DNA of 64,000 bases from Owenia fusiformis (GCA_903813345.2 CAIIXF020000004.1:28893985-28957984); one strand, 5' to 3'. Counted from the first letter of the stretch, positions 12,101 to 22,309 are shown. A program made the numbers and translations. The notes: a model not told the origin generated them from the sequence alone.

Positions 12101-14376
12101 TTATTTTCATAACCGTCCCAGAGCACAAGGTATTATATCATAGTACATGTATGTAGACAATTCGCTTCATGATTTATTCCACAGTTTGGGACACCCAGTT
12201 ATTTGTATAAAAAATATTGCTCAATTTTTGCCTCATTGTCATTGTGATGTCATGGCGCAAGTAAAGTCATGGCGCAAGTAAAGTCATGGCGCAAGTAAAG
12301 TCATGGCGCAAGTGAAGTTCCATTATCTGTATACTGGTGATTAATTTAGTTGGTTCTTGAATATTTTTCAGAATCGATTTCAACAATCGTTTAATATATG
12401 TGGCTGTTTGTTGTTTAGATCCAAAAGATTTGCAAAAATTCGTAGATGAAGACCAACTGATTGGTTACTATGGGGGAACGTTGGTAGATGAAGACGGCGA
12501 CCCGAAGTTTAGCAGCAAGGTATATGAAGGATTTTTTGATAAATGGTTTTTAAAAAAGCGAATCGGAAATGAGAATCACAAACAATCGGACATTATGTGC
12601 ATTTAAGAATATAAGTATTAGGTGATTAAGAAATCTCATAAGATTATAACAGAACACATTAACCAATATTACATAGATTCTAGACTTATTTATCACAGGG
12701 ACTGTACAAAATTAAGCGTGACAGTTGGACGTGCAGGGTTTGGTACAGCACGAGGGTGATGGATTTGAGTAAACTGATGTTTCATCGTTTCAGAAAGATC
12801 TGATCTAGTTTCTAGATATTTTTATATGTAAATATCTGTAACAATATCCTAGACAGTGAATTTCATAGTTAGATATGGTGCTAAAATGTCATCACCCTCG
12901 TGTTGTTGTACCTTACCCGGGCGTTCAACTGTCACGCTTAATTTGGTACAGTCACTGTGTTTATTGATCACTTACAAATCGAGGGCGATACAAATGTGAT
13001 TTAATCAGTTCATTTCATCTTTCAATCCTTATCATTGTACTACGTCAATCAATTCTTTCATATTGTATTTTAGATAAACTATCCAAGTAAGATTCCCAAA
13101 TCGTATTACATGGCTCCCAAATTTGCCGATTATGAACTAAACTCTGAATACACCAAAGTGGAAATCGGGAGAGGCCAAGAAATCAGCATTGCTGTCGAGG
13201 TTGACACAATAGGATTCTCCATCATGTAGGTGGACTAGTTACCAAGCATATACACCCAACGTTTCAAGCAGGGATTGTAGAAAGTTCTTTTTTCTTTCTG
13301 TCTCCAGGATGTAAAAGAAAATATGTCCTTGATAGCTTCAACCTCACTACGCATGCGTCTAGCAATTCGATTGGTTCATTTTCAATTTTTTTCTAATTTG
13401 AATTACTTCAATGAGCACTAATTGTGTTTCCAAGTCCATCGTATGCAATCACTCACAAATTGTGGTTATTTCGAGTGTATAATAACATGCACGAAGACAT
13501 CACAATATTGTTGCCAACCTTCATACTAACCTAGTGTTCATTTTAGATGGTTTGTGTTGAGTAAAGATGGGGAGCTGGAAATCGGAATAAATTTTAAGGT
13601 AACTGTTGTTTTATACTTTGTACTTTAGAGTCCTTATGGACATGTAACATTGGTCTATAAGTATATAACTTTCAGAGAAATGTTTTTTTACGATTATTAC
13701 AACTTAAAAATACTTTTTCTTAAACATGTTCTTCAGGTTGGAATATTAAATCACAAAACTATTTTCTTCTTTTCCCAACCTAAAAATAAAATAAAGGTTG
13801 TGAAAAGAAGACAATAGTTTTGAGATTTAAAAATACTTGTCTTATACTTTAATTGTAGGCTGAATCTGGTGAGGTTGAAACTGTGCAGCCTTTGGCCGAG
13901 GTGCACTGCCATATATGCCCAGAATCTGGAAGTAAAATATGTAACAAAGTTGGCACATGTAAGTATGGTATACTACAACATTCATCACCTATTTCCTTTA
14001 TCACAAGAGTATGATAATAAAATTATCAAAATCATCGAAAGCTTTTGTGTATATTTGCATATATTATGCTGTAATTACGCAACCACAACTGGGTATCATT
14101 CATTTAGCCCTTTTAACTATAAAACAAAAAATCCCAATTTTTTAAAACTGAGATATTAAGAAGTTCATATGGCCTAAAGCTGAACATTCTTTAAATCATT
14201 GCTTCCATGCTATAGTACACAGGCATAGATCAACCATTTGTAAGTGAACGACTATCTAATTTGGCTTTTATACATTTTTAGATATGGTTGTGATAAAAAA
14301 CAATGCAGTGCTGAAAAATAAGAGAGTGGCGTATAATGTTGATGTCTTAAAAGAAGATGGGCAGGATGTGATATAG
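3134..14376 (+). CDS. SEC14L2-like: SEC14-like CRAL-TRIO + GOLD protein, 13 exons
   Basis: I joined thirteen exons at GT-AG borders in unbroken phase: 3134-3187, 4620-4692, 7026-7069, 7842-7995, 9365-9456, 11115-11181, 11536-11625, 12006-12089, 12419-12519, 13074-13225, 13547-13598, 13859-13958, 14282-14376 (TAG). The sum is 1,158 nt, or 385 residues, close to the roughly 400 of vertebrate SEC14L2. Residues 1-60 form the CRAL-TRIO N lobe (EYLLRFLRARDFD, AETMLRQ). About 65-250 form the lipid-binding CRAL-TRIO domain, ending in the hallmark YYGGTLVDEDGDPKF. About 260-383 form a GOLD beta-sandwich. Family members are cytosolic carriers or sensors of hydrophobic ligands (tocopherol, squalene, phosphoinositides); the ligand here cannot be told. 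ATG 3134 is the only start that gives this N lobe. The promoter was not identified; ATTAAA at 14675 is a possible poly(A) signal. Confidence 0.9.
3516..4302. repeat. Two diverged tandem copies of a repeat rich in ACGTCATT and GGGCA
   Basis: Copy 1 (about 3516-3985) and copy 2 (about 3986-4302) share the order: ataacgtcattt, ggcaat-tagtgaaat, a short palindrome (gggccgaaggccc or ggaccaaggtcc), aatgcccagggctgaaatag, cccggg, taaatgccttct, and a run about cccctag-acagg ending in aaggtgg. Copy 1 holds an extra segment at about 3600-3750. The repeat lies in intron 1 of the SEC14-like gene and has no coding potential. Order and spacing suggest a tandemly duplicated transposable-element fragment. Confidence 0.6.
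4665..5130 (+). repeat. Exon 2 3' end plus donor site, triplicated
   Basis: A unit of about 99 bp starts at 4665, 4764 and 5030. It holds the last codons of exon 2 (tatttgct-aggttcctc-gag), the donor GT and the first intron bases (attacact-gacgaaatc-tcaagt). Copies 2 and 3 keep a GT donor (4792 and 5058), but no acceptor or upstream exon part lies in front of them. Reading through from exon 2 meets TGA soon after. They are therefore duplicated decoy donors, not extra exons. Confidence 0.75.
4863..5020 (+). mobile_element. Small MITE inside exon-2 duplication copy 2
   Basis: The sequence begins GGTGTGAAAAG and ends CTTTTACACC, an imperfect inverted repeat. It interrupts the second copy of the exon 2 duplication, whose neighbours run straight from the catcaagt block into ccgggtataatt. 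The body is homologous, in reverse, to 2182-2315. It entered after the tandem duplication. Target duplication is not clear. Confidence 0.6.
5849..6689. mobile_element. 841-bp foldback element with about 400-bp arms
   Basis: The ends CACAGGCTGGTATCGAAA and TTTCGATACCAGCCTGTG are inverted copies, and inverted similarity continues for the whole arm to a short centre at about 6255-6285. The motif GTCCGCTGTGACGGAGCA occurs in each arm near the outer end and again at the centre, four copies in all. The 5-bp sequence AGTAT flanks both ends (5844-5848 and 6690-6694). No transposase is present. It lies in intron 2 of the SEC14-like gene. Confidence 0.75.
7026..7069 (+). other. SEC14-like gene exon 3 (microexon-size)
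   Basis: A 44-nt exon between TTTAG and GTGAGC encodes the ARDFDIIKAETMLRQ helix of the CRAL-TRIO N lobe. It is too short to be seen as a frame of its own, and is supported by exact phase with exons 2 and 4. Confidence 0.85.
7240..7676. mobile_element. Foldback element in intron 3
   Basis: The left arm (about 7240-7385) and the right arm (about 7545-7676) are inverted copies. They share gagttagag-ctaaaattgacac, a gggtg block, and an outer atatcattt tract. The arms are diverged and boundaries are approximate; no clean target duplication was found. Confidence 0.55.
7758..7822 (+). repeat. 21-bp tandem repeat upstream of exon 4
   Basis: Three near-identical copies of cttgtatctccattgtattt lie 20-80 bases upstream of the exon 4 acceptor (7841). 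The repeat is pyrimidine-rich and sits where the polypyrimidine tract and branch site would be. An effect on splicing is possible but unproven. Confidence 0.7.
8128..8250. mobile_element. Short hairpin MITE, copy 1
   Basis: The sequence folds on itself: atatcatttttatctac with ggtgatattgatat on the left, and the inverted atatcaatatca with gtagattaaaat on the right, around a loop gagcaaagcgaacgag. It is the same family as 9533-9655. It lies in intron 4. Confidence 0.7.
8452..9095. mobile_element. Foldback element with CAGGGTGTC ends and poly-C/G tracts
   Basis: The ends CAGGGTGTCTCG and CGGGACACCCTG are flanked by TA (8450-8451 and 9096-9097), as for Tc1/mariner relatives. Inverted similarity runs about 260 bp into each side, from the C tract at about 8470 to the mirrored G tract at about 9060, and covers acattgac-tag and ggcca blocks. 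The central 120 bp is unique. There is no transposase. It sits in intron 4. Confidence 0.75.
9533..9655. mobile_element. Short hairpin MITE, copy 2
   Basis: A second copy of the hairpin element seen at 8128-8250, better preserved, with loop gagcgaagcgaacgag and arms that pair over about 45 bases. It is flanked by a partial repeat tcctatgatttt and aaaaaatcatagga, which extends the inverted repeat. It lies in intron 5. Confidence 0.7.
9767..9863. repeat. Three 27-bp near-palindromes
   Basis: Copies at 9767-9793, 9808-9834 and 9837-9863 each have the outer arm CGGAG-ATATCGT and its inverse around a 1-3 nt centre (CGGAGTATATCGTCACGATA is the first part of copy 2). Starts are 41 and 29 bases apart. 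They lie in intron 5; no protein is encoded. Confidence 0.75.
10092..10340 (+). repeat. Two diverged tandem copies, about 150-bp period
   Basis: The blocks caattttgatatttttac, cttttgaatattca and gtgatattt occur in the same order starting near 10108 and again near 10260. Both are preceded by an acgtt-cgcc block. This is intronic and non-coding as far as I can see. Confidence 0.5.
12251..12318 (+). repeat. 17-bp minisatellite, four copies
   Basis: The unit catggcgcaagtaaagt is repeated four times without gaps (the last has one base change). It is in intron 8, upstream of exon 9. Confidence 0.9.
12700..12957. mobile_element. MITE with long diverged TIRs
   Basis: The left arm contains GACTGTACAAAATTAAGCGT and then gacagttg and cacgagggtgatg. 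The right arm is the inverted copy ending ACGCTTAATTTGGTACAGTC. The central part is unique. It is in intron 9. Exact ends and target duplication are uncertain because cacag/ctgtg lies at the borders. Confidence 0.65.
13741..13832. repeat. Hairpin with about 37-bp arms in intron 11
   Basis: The left arm (taaatcacaaaactatt, cttcttttc, caacct) and its inverted copy (aggttg, gaaaagaag, aatagttttgagattta) flank a short A-rich loop. It ends about 25 bases before the exon 12 acceptor. Likely a small foldback MITE. Confidence 0.6.
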
Positions 14377-15081
14377 ATATCATAAAAGATTATTATATAA
14401 ACATTATAAGATGCAATATATCTATAGCATAACATAATATACCCAATATGTAACACAATTCCAGAGTCAATGCAAAGCCCGCACTGGGTGTGACAATTTG
14501 TATAATATTCAGACATTCATGTATGATGAACGAAGTGTGCAAACTGCAACCATGCTCTGAATGACCCTTACTCCCATTGATTAAAATTGGTTACAATCGT
14601 GCTAATTATTTGTAGCAACAATATGAGTTGGTTGGAGGTTTGGACAGAATTAACTTTTTATAATAATAATATACATTAAAGGAGTGTAGAGAGAAAATTC
14701 GAAATTTTTTATTTTTTCTGAGCTATCAGGGCAACATTTGGCTTAACTTTCTTAACTTAATTTAAATAAGTCAAGTTATGGACAAGAACTGCATTGTTCC
14801 TTAATTAATGGTTTATCGGTTGAATGTTAGATGTTACCAAGGCACTTTCAAAAATATACTAAACAAAACAATTAGACAAACAAAGTATCATATGCATTTC
14901 TATGTGTTAGGTATAGTAGTGTTGTTGTTTCCTTCAAGATGAAAAATCAGATGGAAATACCTATATGCTACACATAAGTATTTAGATATATACAGAAAAC
15001 ATATAGTTAAAAACTGTATTTCGCTTGTTTGAAATTTACCGCCTTCTTATGAAGACATAATATTTACATGTATTTGGTGTT
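14377..15081. other. Convergent intergenic spacer
   Basis: This lies between the 3' ends of the plus-strand SEC14-like gene and the minus-strand somatomedin-B gene. It is AT-rich, with ATTAAA at 14675-14680 that might end the first transcript. I see no gene. Confidence 0.5.
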
Positions 15082-17104
15082 TTACCAAATAAGCCATTCA
15101 GTAAAAAGATGGCTGTACAAATACAAAAATATGTAAAGCAACCATACCATTCTGTAACTTGTGTGACTCCCACAGCTTGCCACATTTTTGCCAACATTAG
15201 TAGCGTTTTCCTCGAGGTGAATAACGTTTTCTATGATATTAGTGTCATTGTCCTTCACAAATGTCATATAAAACGTCGTTTTAAAATCCTCAAGTTGTGC
15301 GAAGGAGATTTCCACATTCCCTTTAATGACTTTTGAGTCTGAGGCCATTTTGGTGGATATGTCAGGGAATGTAGAATTCTCAGGAAACGATGTATTGAAT
15401 CTGAAGGAAAATATTTTTCCAAGACCCTTATAATCAAATTTCAAAATGAAACCAATTGGATCAAAAATATCTTTGATATATGTCTCCATGATTTGATATA
15501 CAGACCATTGACCATGCCTCATTGAGAAGTTAAAAGCGATTTGCACTGGAACGATGATACTTATCAATTTACATTCATTTCCAACTTTTTCATAAGCTTT
15601 TGGGCAAGCTAAAGCTTTGCAGTCACTATCATCAGACCTACAAGCTACCTCAACATTCAATCCACCGATGCCGTGTCCAGCTTGAGACCTCAATGTTATT
15701 CCAGTTTCTGATGTCACATCCACGATTATTTTGAACGAAAACATGGATAAGTCGGAGCCCCCTTGACGACCTATCTGCCTCAAACGTATGGTGCATGTAG
15801 GTCGTGGCCGATCAGTTTCAGAACATATGAGGCAAGCCCAGCTATGGTAGGCATAGTTTTGCTGTTTATATGTAGAAAAAGGGTCTAAGTTAGAGTTCGC
15901 ACACCGTTTGGCGAGTGAATGCTCTGCTCCCTGCGGACATGTATAGATAGTTGGTATGCATGGTCTCAGCTGTAGGTTGTTCTTCAAAGGAGGGATATAC
16001 CCAACGGAACAATAAGATGAATTCATTACCCTCCATAATGTATTTGGTCCTGGACTGTGGAAATCAGTCTCGTCAAATATCTCTCGAAAACAGCTGTGCT
16101 TTGTCTCCCACAGTACAGGGAACTTGACATTGTTGCATCGTGCGCAAAATATGTTTCTGTACTGAATTCCTGGAATAACATTTGAAATAGATTTTACCAA
16201 TTTTTGTCATGTAGCATATAATATATATATAGTAATTTTGAATGATTGTCAAAATAATTTCCATGAAAATATTTCCATGAAGATATTTGATTAGGGGATT
16301 TATATCATATTTAAATATACAATGCATCATTAGGAGGAAAATCGTTATAAAATGTTTCATCTTTATGGTATATTTATATAATAAATGATTTAAGCCCAGA
16401 ACTCAACGAATTGTAGATTATATTAACCAATAGTACTGTATATTGACTTTGAGAGAAGAATTAGCCCCAGTTCTAAGACTTACATTAAATCACCTATAAT
16501 TCATCTTATATTATATTTTACACTGTGTTTTGATTTGCTTGAATTTGATTTATTATATAAATACTCATGTAAAAATACCTGTTTGATTGTCAGACGCTGG
16601 TAATAGGCCAAGAACAGTATTTCTGCTCGTACATTGTTCTTCTAAAACAGTCCCAATGTAATCACTTGAACATGTTTCAACCATGTACATCATGTTTGTC
16701 GGAGATATTTTGATACAACCATATTTAGATCTTTCCCCACTCGTCAAATTACCATATTTGGTGTTGTTGTAGTTGATGCTGCACTCGCTCTCAAAATCAG
16801 CACAACAGTCTTGGTAGTGAGTACATTTGTTGTCACACTGGCAGTAAAATTCACTGAGACTGCTTGATTTTTTCGCCAACCCACATCTGTTCTTACAAGT
16901 GCGCATCTTCTGATCACATATCTTTTTCTCAATTTCATCTTCATTGCTATCTTCTTGCTGCGGTGAGGTTTCACGGATTTTGCGTGATTTCACGTCTCCA
17001 TTAAATTCCTTTATGCCTTTCCAAGAATCATTCTTGCATTCTTCTCTGATTTGAAATGCGCCTCTTATGAAAATGGATATGATGATATAAATGAACAGCG
17101 TCAT
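15082..17104 (-). CDS. Somatomedin-B domain surface protein, two exons
   Basis: Two exons join in phase: 17104-16579 (donor CAG/GTATTT) and 16169-15082 (acceptor TTCCAG, stop TAA), giving 537 residues. A hydrophobic N-terminus (residues 1-18) looks like a signal peptide. Residues 70-108 carry the eight-Cys somatomedin-B pattern with CQCDNKC and the CC pair. The rest is a Cys-rich extracellular region with many N-glycosylation sequons (for example NNTK, NSS, NDT). It ends in a hydrophobic tail (about the last 25 residues), a membrane segment or GPI signal. The Cys spacing (FCARCN and following) resembles the ectodomains of invertebrate adhesion-GPCR or methuselah-like proteins, but no seven-helix region follows. 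Function is unknown; adhesion or ligand binding outside the cell is inference. Confidence 0.8.
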
Positions 17105-17146
17105 TCTGTCAGTATGAAGGCTGGCTCTGTCATGATCAGTGTGATT

Positions 17147-17154
17147 CTTATATA
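17147..17154 (-). promoter_or_regulatory. TATA box of the somatomedin-B gene
   Basis: TATATAAG on the minus strand lies about 43 bases upstream of the ATG at 17104, so transcription would start a few bases before the coding region and the leader would be very short. Confidence 0.6.
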
Positions 17155-17627
17155 CCGTGAAGCAAGTACATTACTACATAATTAATGGTTAATGTATTGC
17201 AGTTGACATCACAATTATATATATCATAATTATATGTATTTCAATGCAGTTTATTCAAGGGGATCAGTAACACTATGATTATAATAGAGATGTTCAGAAT
17301 ATGCCGTAGACTTGATTTTTTCTTGGTACTCAAAGGTGAAAGCCAACTGGGGGAGGGGGGAAGTGGTGGAGGGGAAGGTCTATGGACATTGCTCCTTCAG
17401 AAGTAATTTCGAGCGATTTTAACACATGTGATACATGAATACGAGACTTCAACCCATTCATGTATTGTTATATTGTATCATATTTTGGTTACCACTATAT
17501 TTTGGAGAGGAATACTTCTTTTTTCAATGAAAATTGATAATTATATACATCAAATGTGAAAAAATCGTCACTTCATTACCAACAGACATTCATTTCCACT
17601 TATACACAGAATTATTTTTTCATACTA
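17155..17627. other. Upstream spacer without gene
   Basis: AT-rich sequence with a G-rich patch near 17345-17380. No exon or element end was recognised before the mariner relic. Confidence 0.45.
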
Positions 17628-18405
17628 CGAGGGGTGATCCAAAAGTCTTGGACGACTCGCGCTAACTTTGCTATTTTTCAATGTAAATACATGAAACTTT
17701 CAAATAAGAAAGATCAAAATCTTAACAATATTGTGATCCCCGCGAAATTTATGAAACCACCCTTGCTTAGGTGATACAAGTACTCCTGGACTGCCAGTTT
17801 TACTTCATACAATTAGTAAAAACATTTCCTTTCAACCCCTCTTTCAACTTGGGGAAAAAGAAAAATCATAAGGGGCCAAATCTGGACTGCATGGTGCGTT
17901 TGGTAGCTGCTTAAGTTTATTGATAGCGAGAATATCTTGTACAACTGTAGGGTGATGGGACGGTGCATTGTCCATGTGCTGGATACTGCTGGCAGGATGT
18001 TCTTGACTGTTGTGCTTTTTTACACAAAGGCAACTCTTGGCTGTTTTTGCAAAACCTGATGTCATTTTCTACTGTCCTTTGAGACATCAAAATTAAAACA
18101 CAATTAATTAGTTGCCTGGTGACAAAGGATGTAAACTAACATGGTTTAACATTCAAAATTCAAAGAAAGATAGTGTTCAAGACTAGCAAAACAAGTCAAA
18201 TAGCAGCAAAATTTAAGACTGAAAGTTGTCATGTGCGAATACAGTTCCAGGTGTCTAGGTCCCTATATTAAAAAATTACCAAAAACTATTCAGAAAAATA
18301 CATAAAATAGATTATTTCTCCATGAAATTAATGCACAATTACATGTAGTAATGTTGTTGGTCTTTATTATTGGAAAGTTTTTGGTAATTTTTGGATCACC
18401 CCTCG
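17628..18405 (-). mobile_element. Mariner-family relic
   Basis: The ends CGAGGGGTGATCCAAAA and TTTTGGATCACCCCTCG are inverted repeats flanked by TA (17626-17627 and 18406-18407). At 778 bp it is shorter than a complete mariner (about 1.3 kb). On the minus strand it keeps the C-terminal part of a transposase gene. It is related to the relic at about 29690-30246. Confidence 0.85.
17844..18065 (-). pseudogene. Mariner transposase fragment
   Basis: The frame holds MDNAPSHHPTVV, then LPNAPCSPDLAPYDFSF. These match the second and third catalytic regions of mariner DDE/D transposases (DNAPSH and YSPDLAP-DF), with a Cys where Tyr is usual. The N-terminal DNA-binding half and first Asp are absent, so no active enzyme can be made. 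Confidence 0.85.
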
Positions 18406-19215
18406 TATCTTAAAGGGTTACGATAAATTTCCCGTACAAAAACAATTGATCCAGGCAAGTCAGTTGGATTAGTTCAGTTTTTAGAAATATGGGGAGTTTT
18501 GTAAATTCTATTTAATTGATATCGTCTTTGAGATAAAATAATCTGTTTACAATAATTCTGTCAACATTGAGAGAGTGAATTATCAGAAGGATACATGTAC
18601 ATCAGCCAATATAAATCTCCCTGTATACATCCAAACTGCTTTGCTTCATTTGGAGGACATTTTTAAGCCATGCTGTGTGCTAATATATGATCGGTTTTAG
18701 ATGTCAATTTTTCCTATTACACACAAAAGAAGATTCCAAACTTCAACCATAAAATGTGAAATTGATTTGTCAAAAGAAAAATCTCCCCTTTATAAAAGTG
18801 TGACGATCGATACAGGGTGGGCCAAAAAACGTCCATGTTTTTAGTAATGTAATATCTTTGCTGATATGTTTGAAATATCCATAAATTATATATTATTGGG
18901 AAGACTTTACGATTGGAAATGAAAGATCTATTTGTAGTCACAAAGACCTACTGTCCCTGGGATCTAATTACAATAATTCATTGTACAGTGTTGTAAACTT
19001 TTACACTCAATCTATCAATTGAACTACAAATTGGAGAATTGAAGACAATTATTCTACACGTTCACTCCTATACGATATGGTTACTAGTATGTCCAAGAGA
19101 ACGCCTTATGTGGAATATCTGATTTATATATTCCAGATGCTCTTTGGAGCAGGACATATGAAATAATATATTCGTGCGGATATTAAATGTACTAACCCCT
19201 TCTTTAGAAAGCATT
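18406..19215. repeat. Gene-free stretch with one mariner-type end
   Basis: TACAGGGTGGGCCAAAAAAC at about 18811 resembles a mariner left terminus, but I found no matching right end before the LTR element. The last 20 bases (18.2 kb side of the LTR) are the left half of the target site discussed for the LTR insertion. No coding exon was found. Confidence 0.4.
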
Positions 19216-19219
19216 ATAC

Positions 19220-21305
19220 TGTAGCGGGAGCGCATTTTTCTTATTTATTTTCAAGTTTTATTTTCATGCTTTTCTGATCAAGATCAAATTATGTTTTATA
19301 TATGGTTAAAAAGAACATTCTTTTAACAATTTATTCATTTTTATTTCATGCAAAAAGGAATAATGGTTTTTGAGTAAGATAAGTTTGAATAACTAGTGTA
19401 AACGTGTGGTTTTATTTAATTGCCGGCCGCCTGGCACACATGATTTCAGTTCTTATTTACTCATGTTCTTTCTCATTAAATATAGAGAAGGGTATTTGTC
19501 CATAAATTATAATAATTATTTCTTAAATTAAGGGTGAATTGAGGTTTTAAACGGTGTATTAAACTTTGAATTTGATCTCATACTTTAGGAGATATTGTAA
19601 TTTAAAAAGAGTGATTTTCAGTCAAGTTTTATATTTCTGACGGCATTTTGCCGACACTTTTTCAAACTTTCCCACATAGTAATTTGATTGACAGGCTAGC
19701 GCTAGGTTTATTAGTCTTTGATGTGACAGCTATTTTGACATTGTAGCAAGCTAACAGACCTGTTGTCATAGTAGCATTTCCTTATATGGAAAGAGATGTT
19801 CCGTAATCTTAGTGTTCTCACGATCATTCGAGGAATGGTCAGTCTAGTTTTGAATCGTTGAAGAGTAAGGAGCTGCGATCGCATTTTGGAATTATAACAA
19901 AATTGTATCAATTGGATTTATAACAGATTCGTAACAGATTGTGGATTTATATTGCTGTATTGAGTAACGTCAGATATTTGTGCTATTGATGGTGTTATAT
20001 TGTGGATTTATAACGAACTTGAACTGGATATATTTTGCGTTACACGGAGATGCGTTGTCATACTGAAAGTCGTTCAGTGCTGTTGTGAACATGTATTCTG
20101 CATAAGGTAATTGAAATAAAGTCTTGTTATTTGTTCTTTAAATTCACTATTTCTGTTAGATCTGTAAAGTGAAGTCAGAGTGAGAGAATCTAGTTTACAT
20201 AACCGTTTTAATTCCACTTTGCAATCCAAGAGTGATAAGGGAAATAAGTTCAAATTCATATCCTTTCCTTCATTCCATCTTTTACATTCCATTCTTTGTG
20301 AAACGTTCCACCTGCCATTCGTTATTTCTAATCCTTTATTCCCCGTAGTTCTATCACTTTAACAGTTCACACATCCATTATTTTCTTATCTTTTATTCTC
20401 AGTATTTCTGTCAACTTGTCAATTATTTCAATTTCATTCACAACCAGATTGGCCATATCTGTAACAAATTGCTCTTACCAAAACTGCTCCTTACGTTTTG
20501 CTCCGGAGCCGATTTCACTTGTGTGGAGCAAAGAGTTTATTCCAAAGAGGCAAGGTAGTGTAAGACTATTGATATGTGACTTAATTGGTATAACCAAGGT
20601 AGTAGTAATTCATATGCAATAGGTACTTAATTGCTCTCAAAGCTCCTGTTTTGCTAACACGCTTGTTTAGCTACTGATTTGGGAGCATTGAACTTTGCTC
20701 TGGAGCCCGTTGAGTTGCTCCCACTTGTTCAGCTATTTATTCGGAGTCTTGCATTTTCCTCCGGAGCCTATTGAAACTTTATGCTTTGTGTAGAGACTCA
20801 CTGATTATTGAGAGCATAACATTTTGCTCCGGAGCCCATTGAGTTGCTTCTGCTTTATGTTGAGTCGTTGATAAGGAGCATTGCACTTTGCTCCGGAGCC
20901 TGTTGTTGGCTCTTTTTGTGCACGGAGCCTTTTTGAGCTTTACAGAGCCGAAATTGAGTGGAGCCAAATGTACCGATTGCTCAGTTCATTTTGCTCATGA
21001 GCCATCACCAAAGGAGCTAGAGTGTATAAATAGATATTGGCCAGAATCTTTATCAGAATTAGTTCCATTTACACATTCCTCTAAATTGACTCATTCATTT
21101 CACATTTATTAAAGTTATTCATTGTGTATTTCCCTTGTCATTCTGTTATTTTATGCATGTTATATCAGTGGCATAACGACATAATAAAAATCAACACAAC
21201 AAAATCCTTTCACCAACAGACGTTCCCCGCCGGCTCTCATACCACGTGAGGGTTTTAAAGTGACACTCGGGTTTCCGCTCGGCCCAGACGCCACGTTCCG
21301 TCACA
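19220..21305 (+). repeat. 5' LTR
   Basis: Its copy is at 26381-28466 (constant offset 7161). TATAAATA (21025-21032) and AATAAA (21183-21188) fit a long U3 of about 1.8 kb, an R of roughly 150 bp, and a short U5. The 3' third carries several copies of the palindrome CTCCGGAG. Confidence 0.92.
21025..21032 (+). promoter_or_regulatory. TATA box in the 5' LTR
   Basis: TATAAATA lies about 280 bases before the LTR end and 150 bases before AATAAA, the spacing expected of an LTR promoter and its terminator. The 3' LTR copy is at 28186-28193. Confidence 0.6.
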
Positions 21306-21306
21306 T

Positions 21307-21323
21307 TGGTGGCAGCGGTGGGA
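21307..21323 (+). promoter_or_regulatory. Primer binding site
   Basis: TGGTGGCAGCGGTGGGA starts one base after the LTR end and begins with TGG, complementary to a tRNA CCA tail. I could not assign the tRNA with confidence. Confidence 0.6.
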
Positions 21324-21635
21324 TTATGATTATTTAGTAAGTGAATCTCGCGGTGTTAAAGGCTTACTTGTCTTGATTTTTTTTTATATGTGTAAACTTT
21401 CATCACTAGACTCACTTGTGCGGAGCAGATAGTTCATTCCAAAGAGGCAAGGTAGTGTAAGGCTATTGCTATGTGACTTAATTGGTACAACCAAGGTAGT
21501 GTAATTCATATGCAATAGGGACTTAATTGCTCTCATTGTGGAAAGAAGTGCTCCATTGAATAGATATAGCGTGACTTTATATGAGCCACTAATTGAAGTG
21601 CTCTATCTAGTTGCTATATAGTGAATTTATGAACC

Positions 21636-21812
21636 GAGGGTAGTCCTCAGACTTTATTGTGTGAAGCGAGGGTAGACCTCACTGTATATGCTTTATGAGC
21701 CGAGGGTATTCCTCATGATTTGCTCTTTGAACCGAGGGTAGTCCTCAATCTGTATGTTTTATGAACCGAGGATAGTCCTCATGCTATGATTTATGACCCG
21801 AGGGTAGTCCTC
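21636..21812 (+). repeat. Six evenly spaced leader hairpins
   Basis: The 13-mer GAGGGTAGTCCTC, or a one- or two-base variant, starts at 21636, 21668, 21702, 21734, 21768 and 21800. Each pairs GAGG with CCTC around a 5-nt loop. Spacing alternates 32, 34, 32, 34, 32. They lie in the transcribed leader between primer site and coding frame, where packaging or dimerisation signals occur in retroelements. Confidence 0.85.
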
Positions 21813-22309
21813 ATGTCTCATGTGCTAGTAACTGTCTTATCTTTATAAAAGTTGACAGTGAAAGCCTGTATTGATTAATGTGATAGAACTGCTCCGGAGC
21901 CACTCAAGTTGAATATTGAGAAAAAGAACAAATTTTGAAATTGACGTTTTCTGTGCATCTGCAGGTACATTTTTTTATGAGTGAGGCAGATATAGCATTG
22001 TTGTGAGCAGTTGTTGGCTGGATCGCTCTATTTGATTTGTATTGTTCTTTAAGAGGAGTTGGCTGAAGAGCAGTTGCTAGTTATACTGAGTTATATAACT
22101 AAATTTGGAACTGTAGAATCGTCACAGTCTAAGAGTGCATTGAAGTGTAAATTCTTTTGCAACGTGTCTTAATTGGTTTGTACCAAGGTAGCATAATTCG
22201 TACGCAAAAGTGACATATTGCTCCTGAGTTTGTAGTAACGAAAAGAGCAAAGTAGTATAATTCCTCATCGAAGGTAACTTAATTGCTCATTTGGTGTGCT
22301 TATTGATAA

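Noticed and set aside
19711-20967. Several 60-75 codon frames in the LTRs, identical in both copies
   Set aside because: They are in U3 sequence, differ in strand and phase, and repeat only because the LTRs are copies; no protein character.
21636-21812. Evenly spaced short repeats that resemble a CRISPR array
   Set aside because: Repeats are only 13 bp, spacers are similar to each other, and the context is the leader of an animal LTR element.
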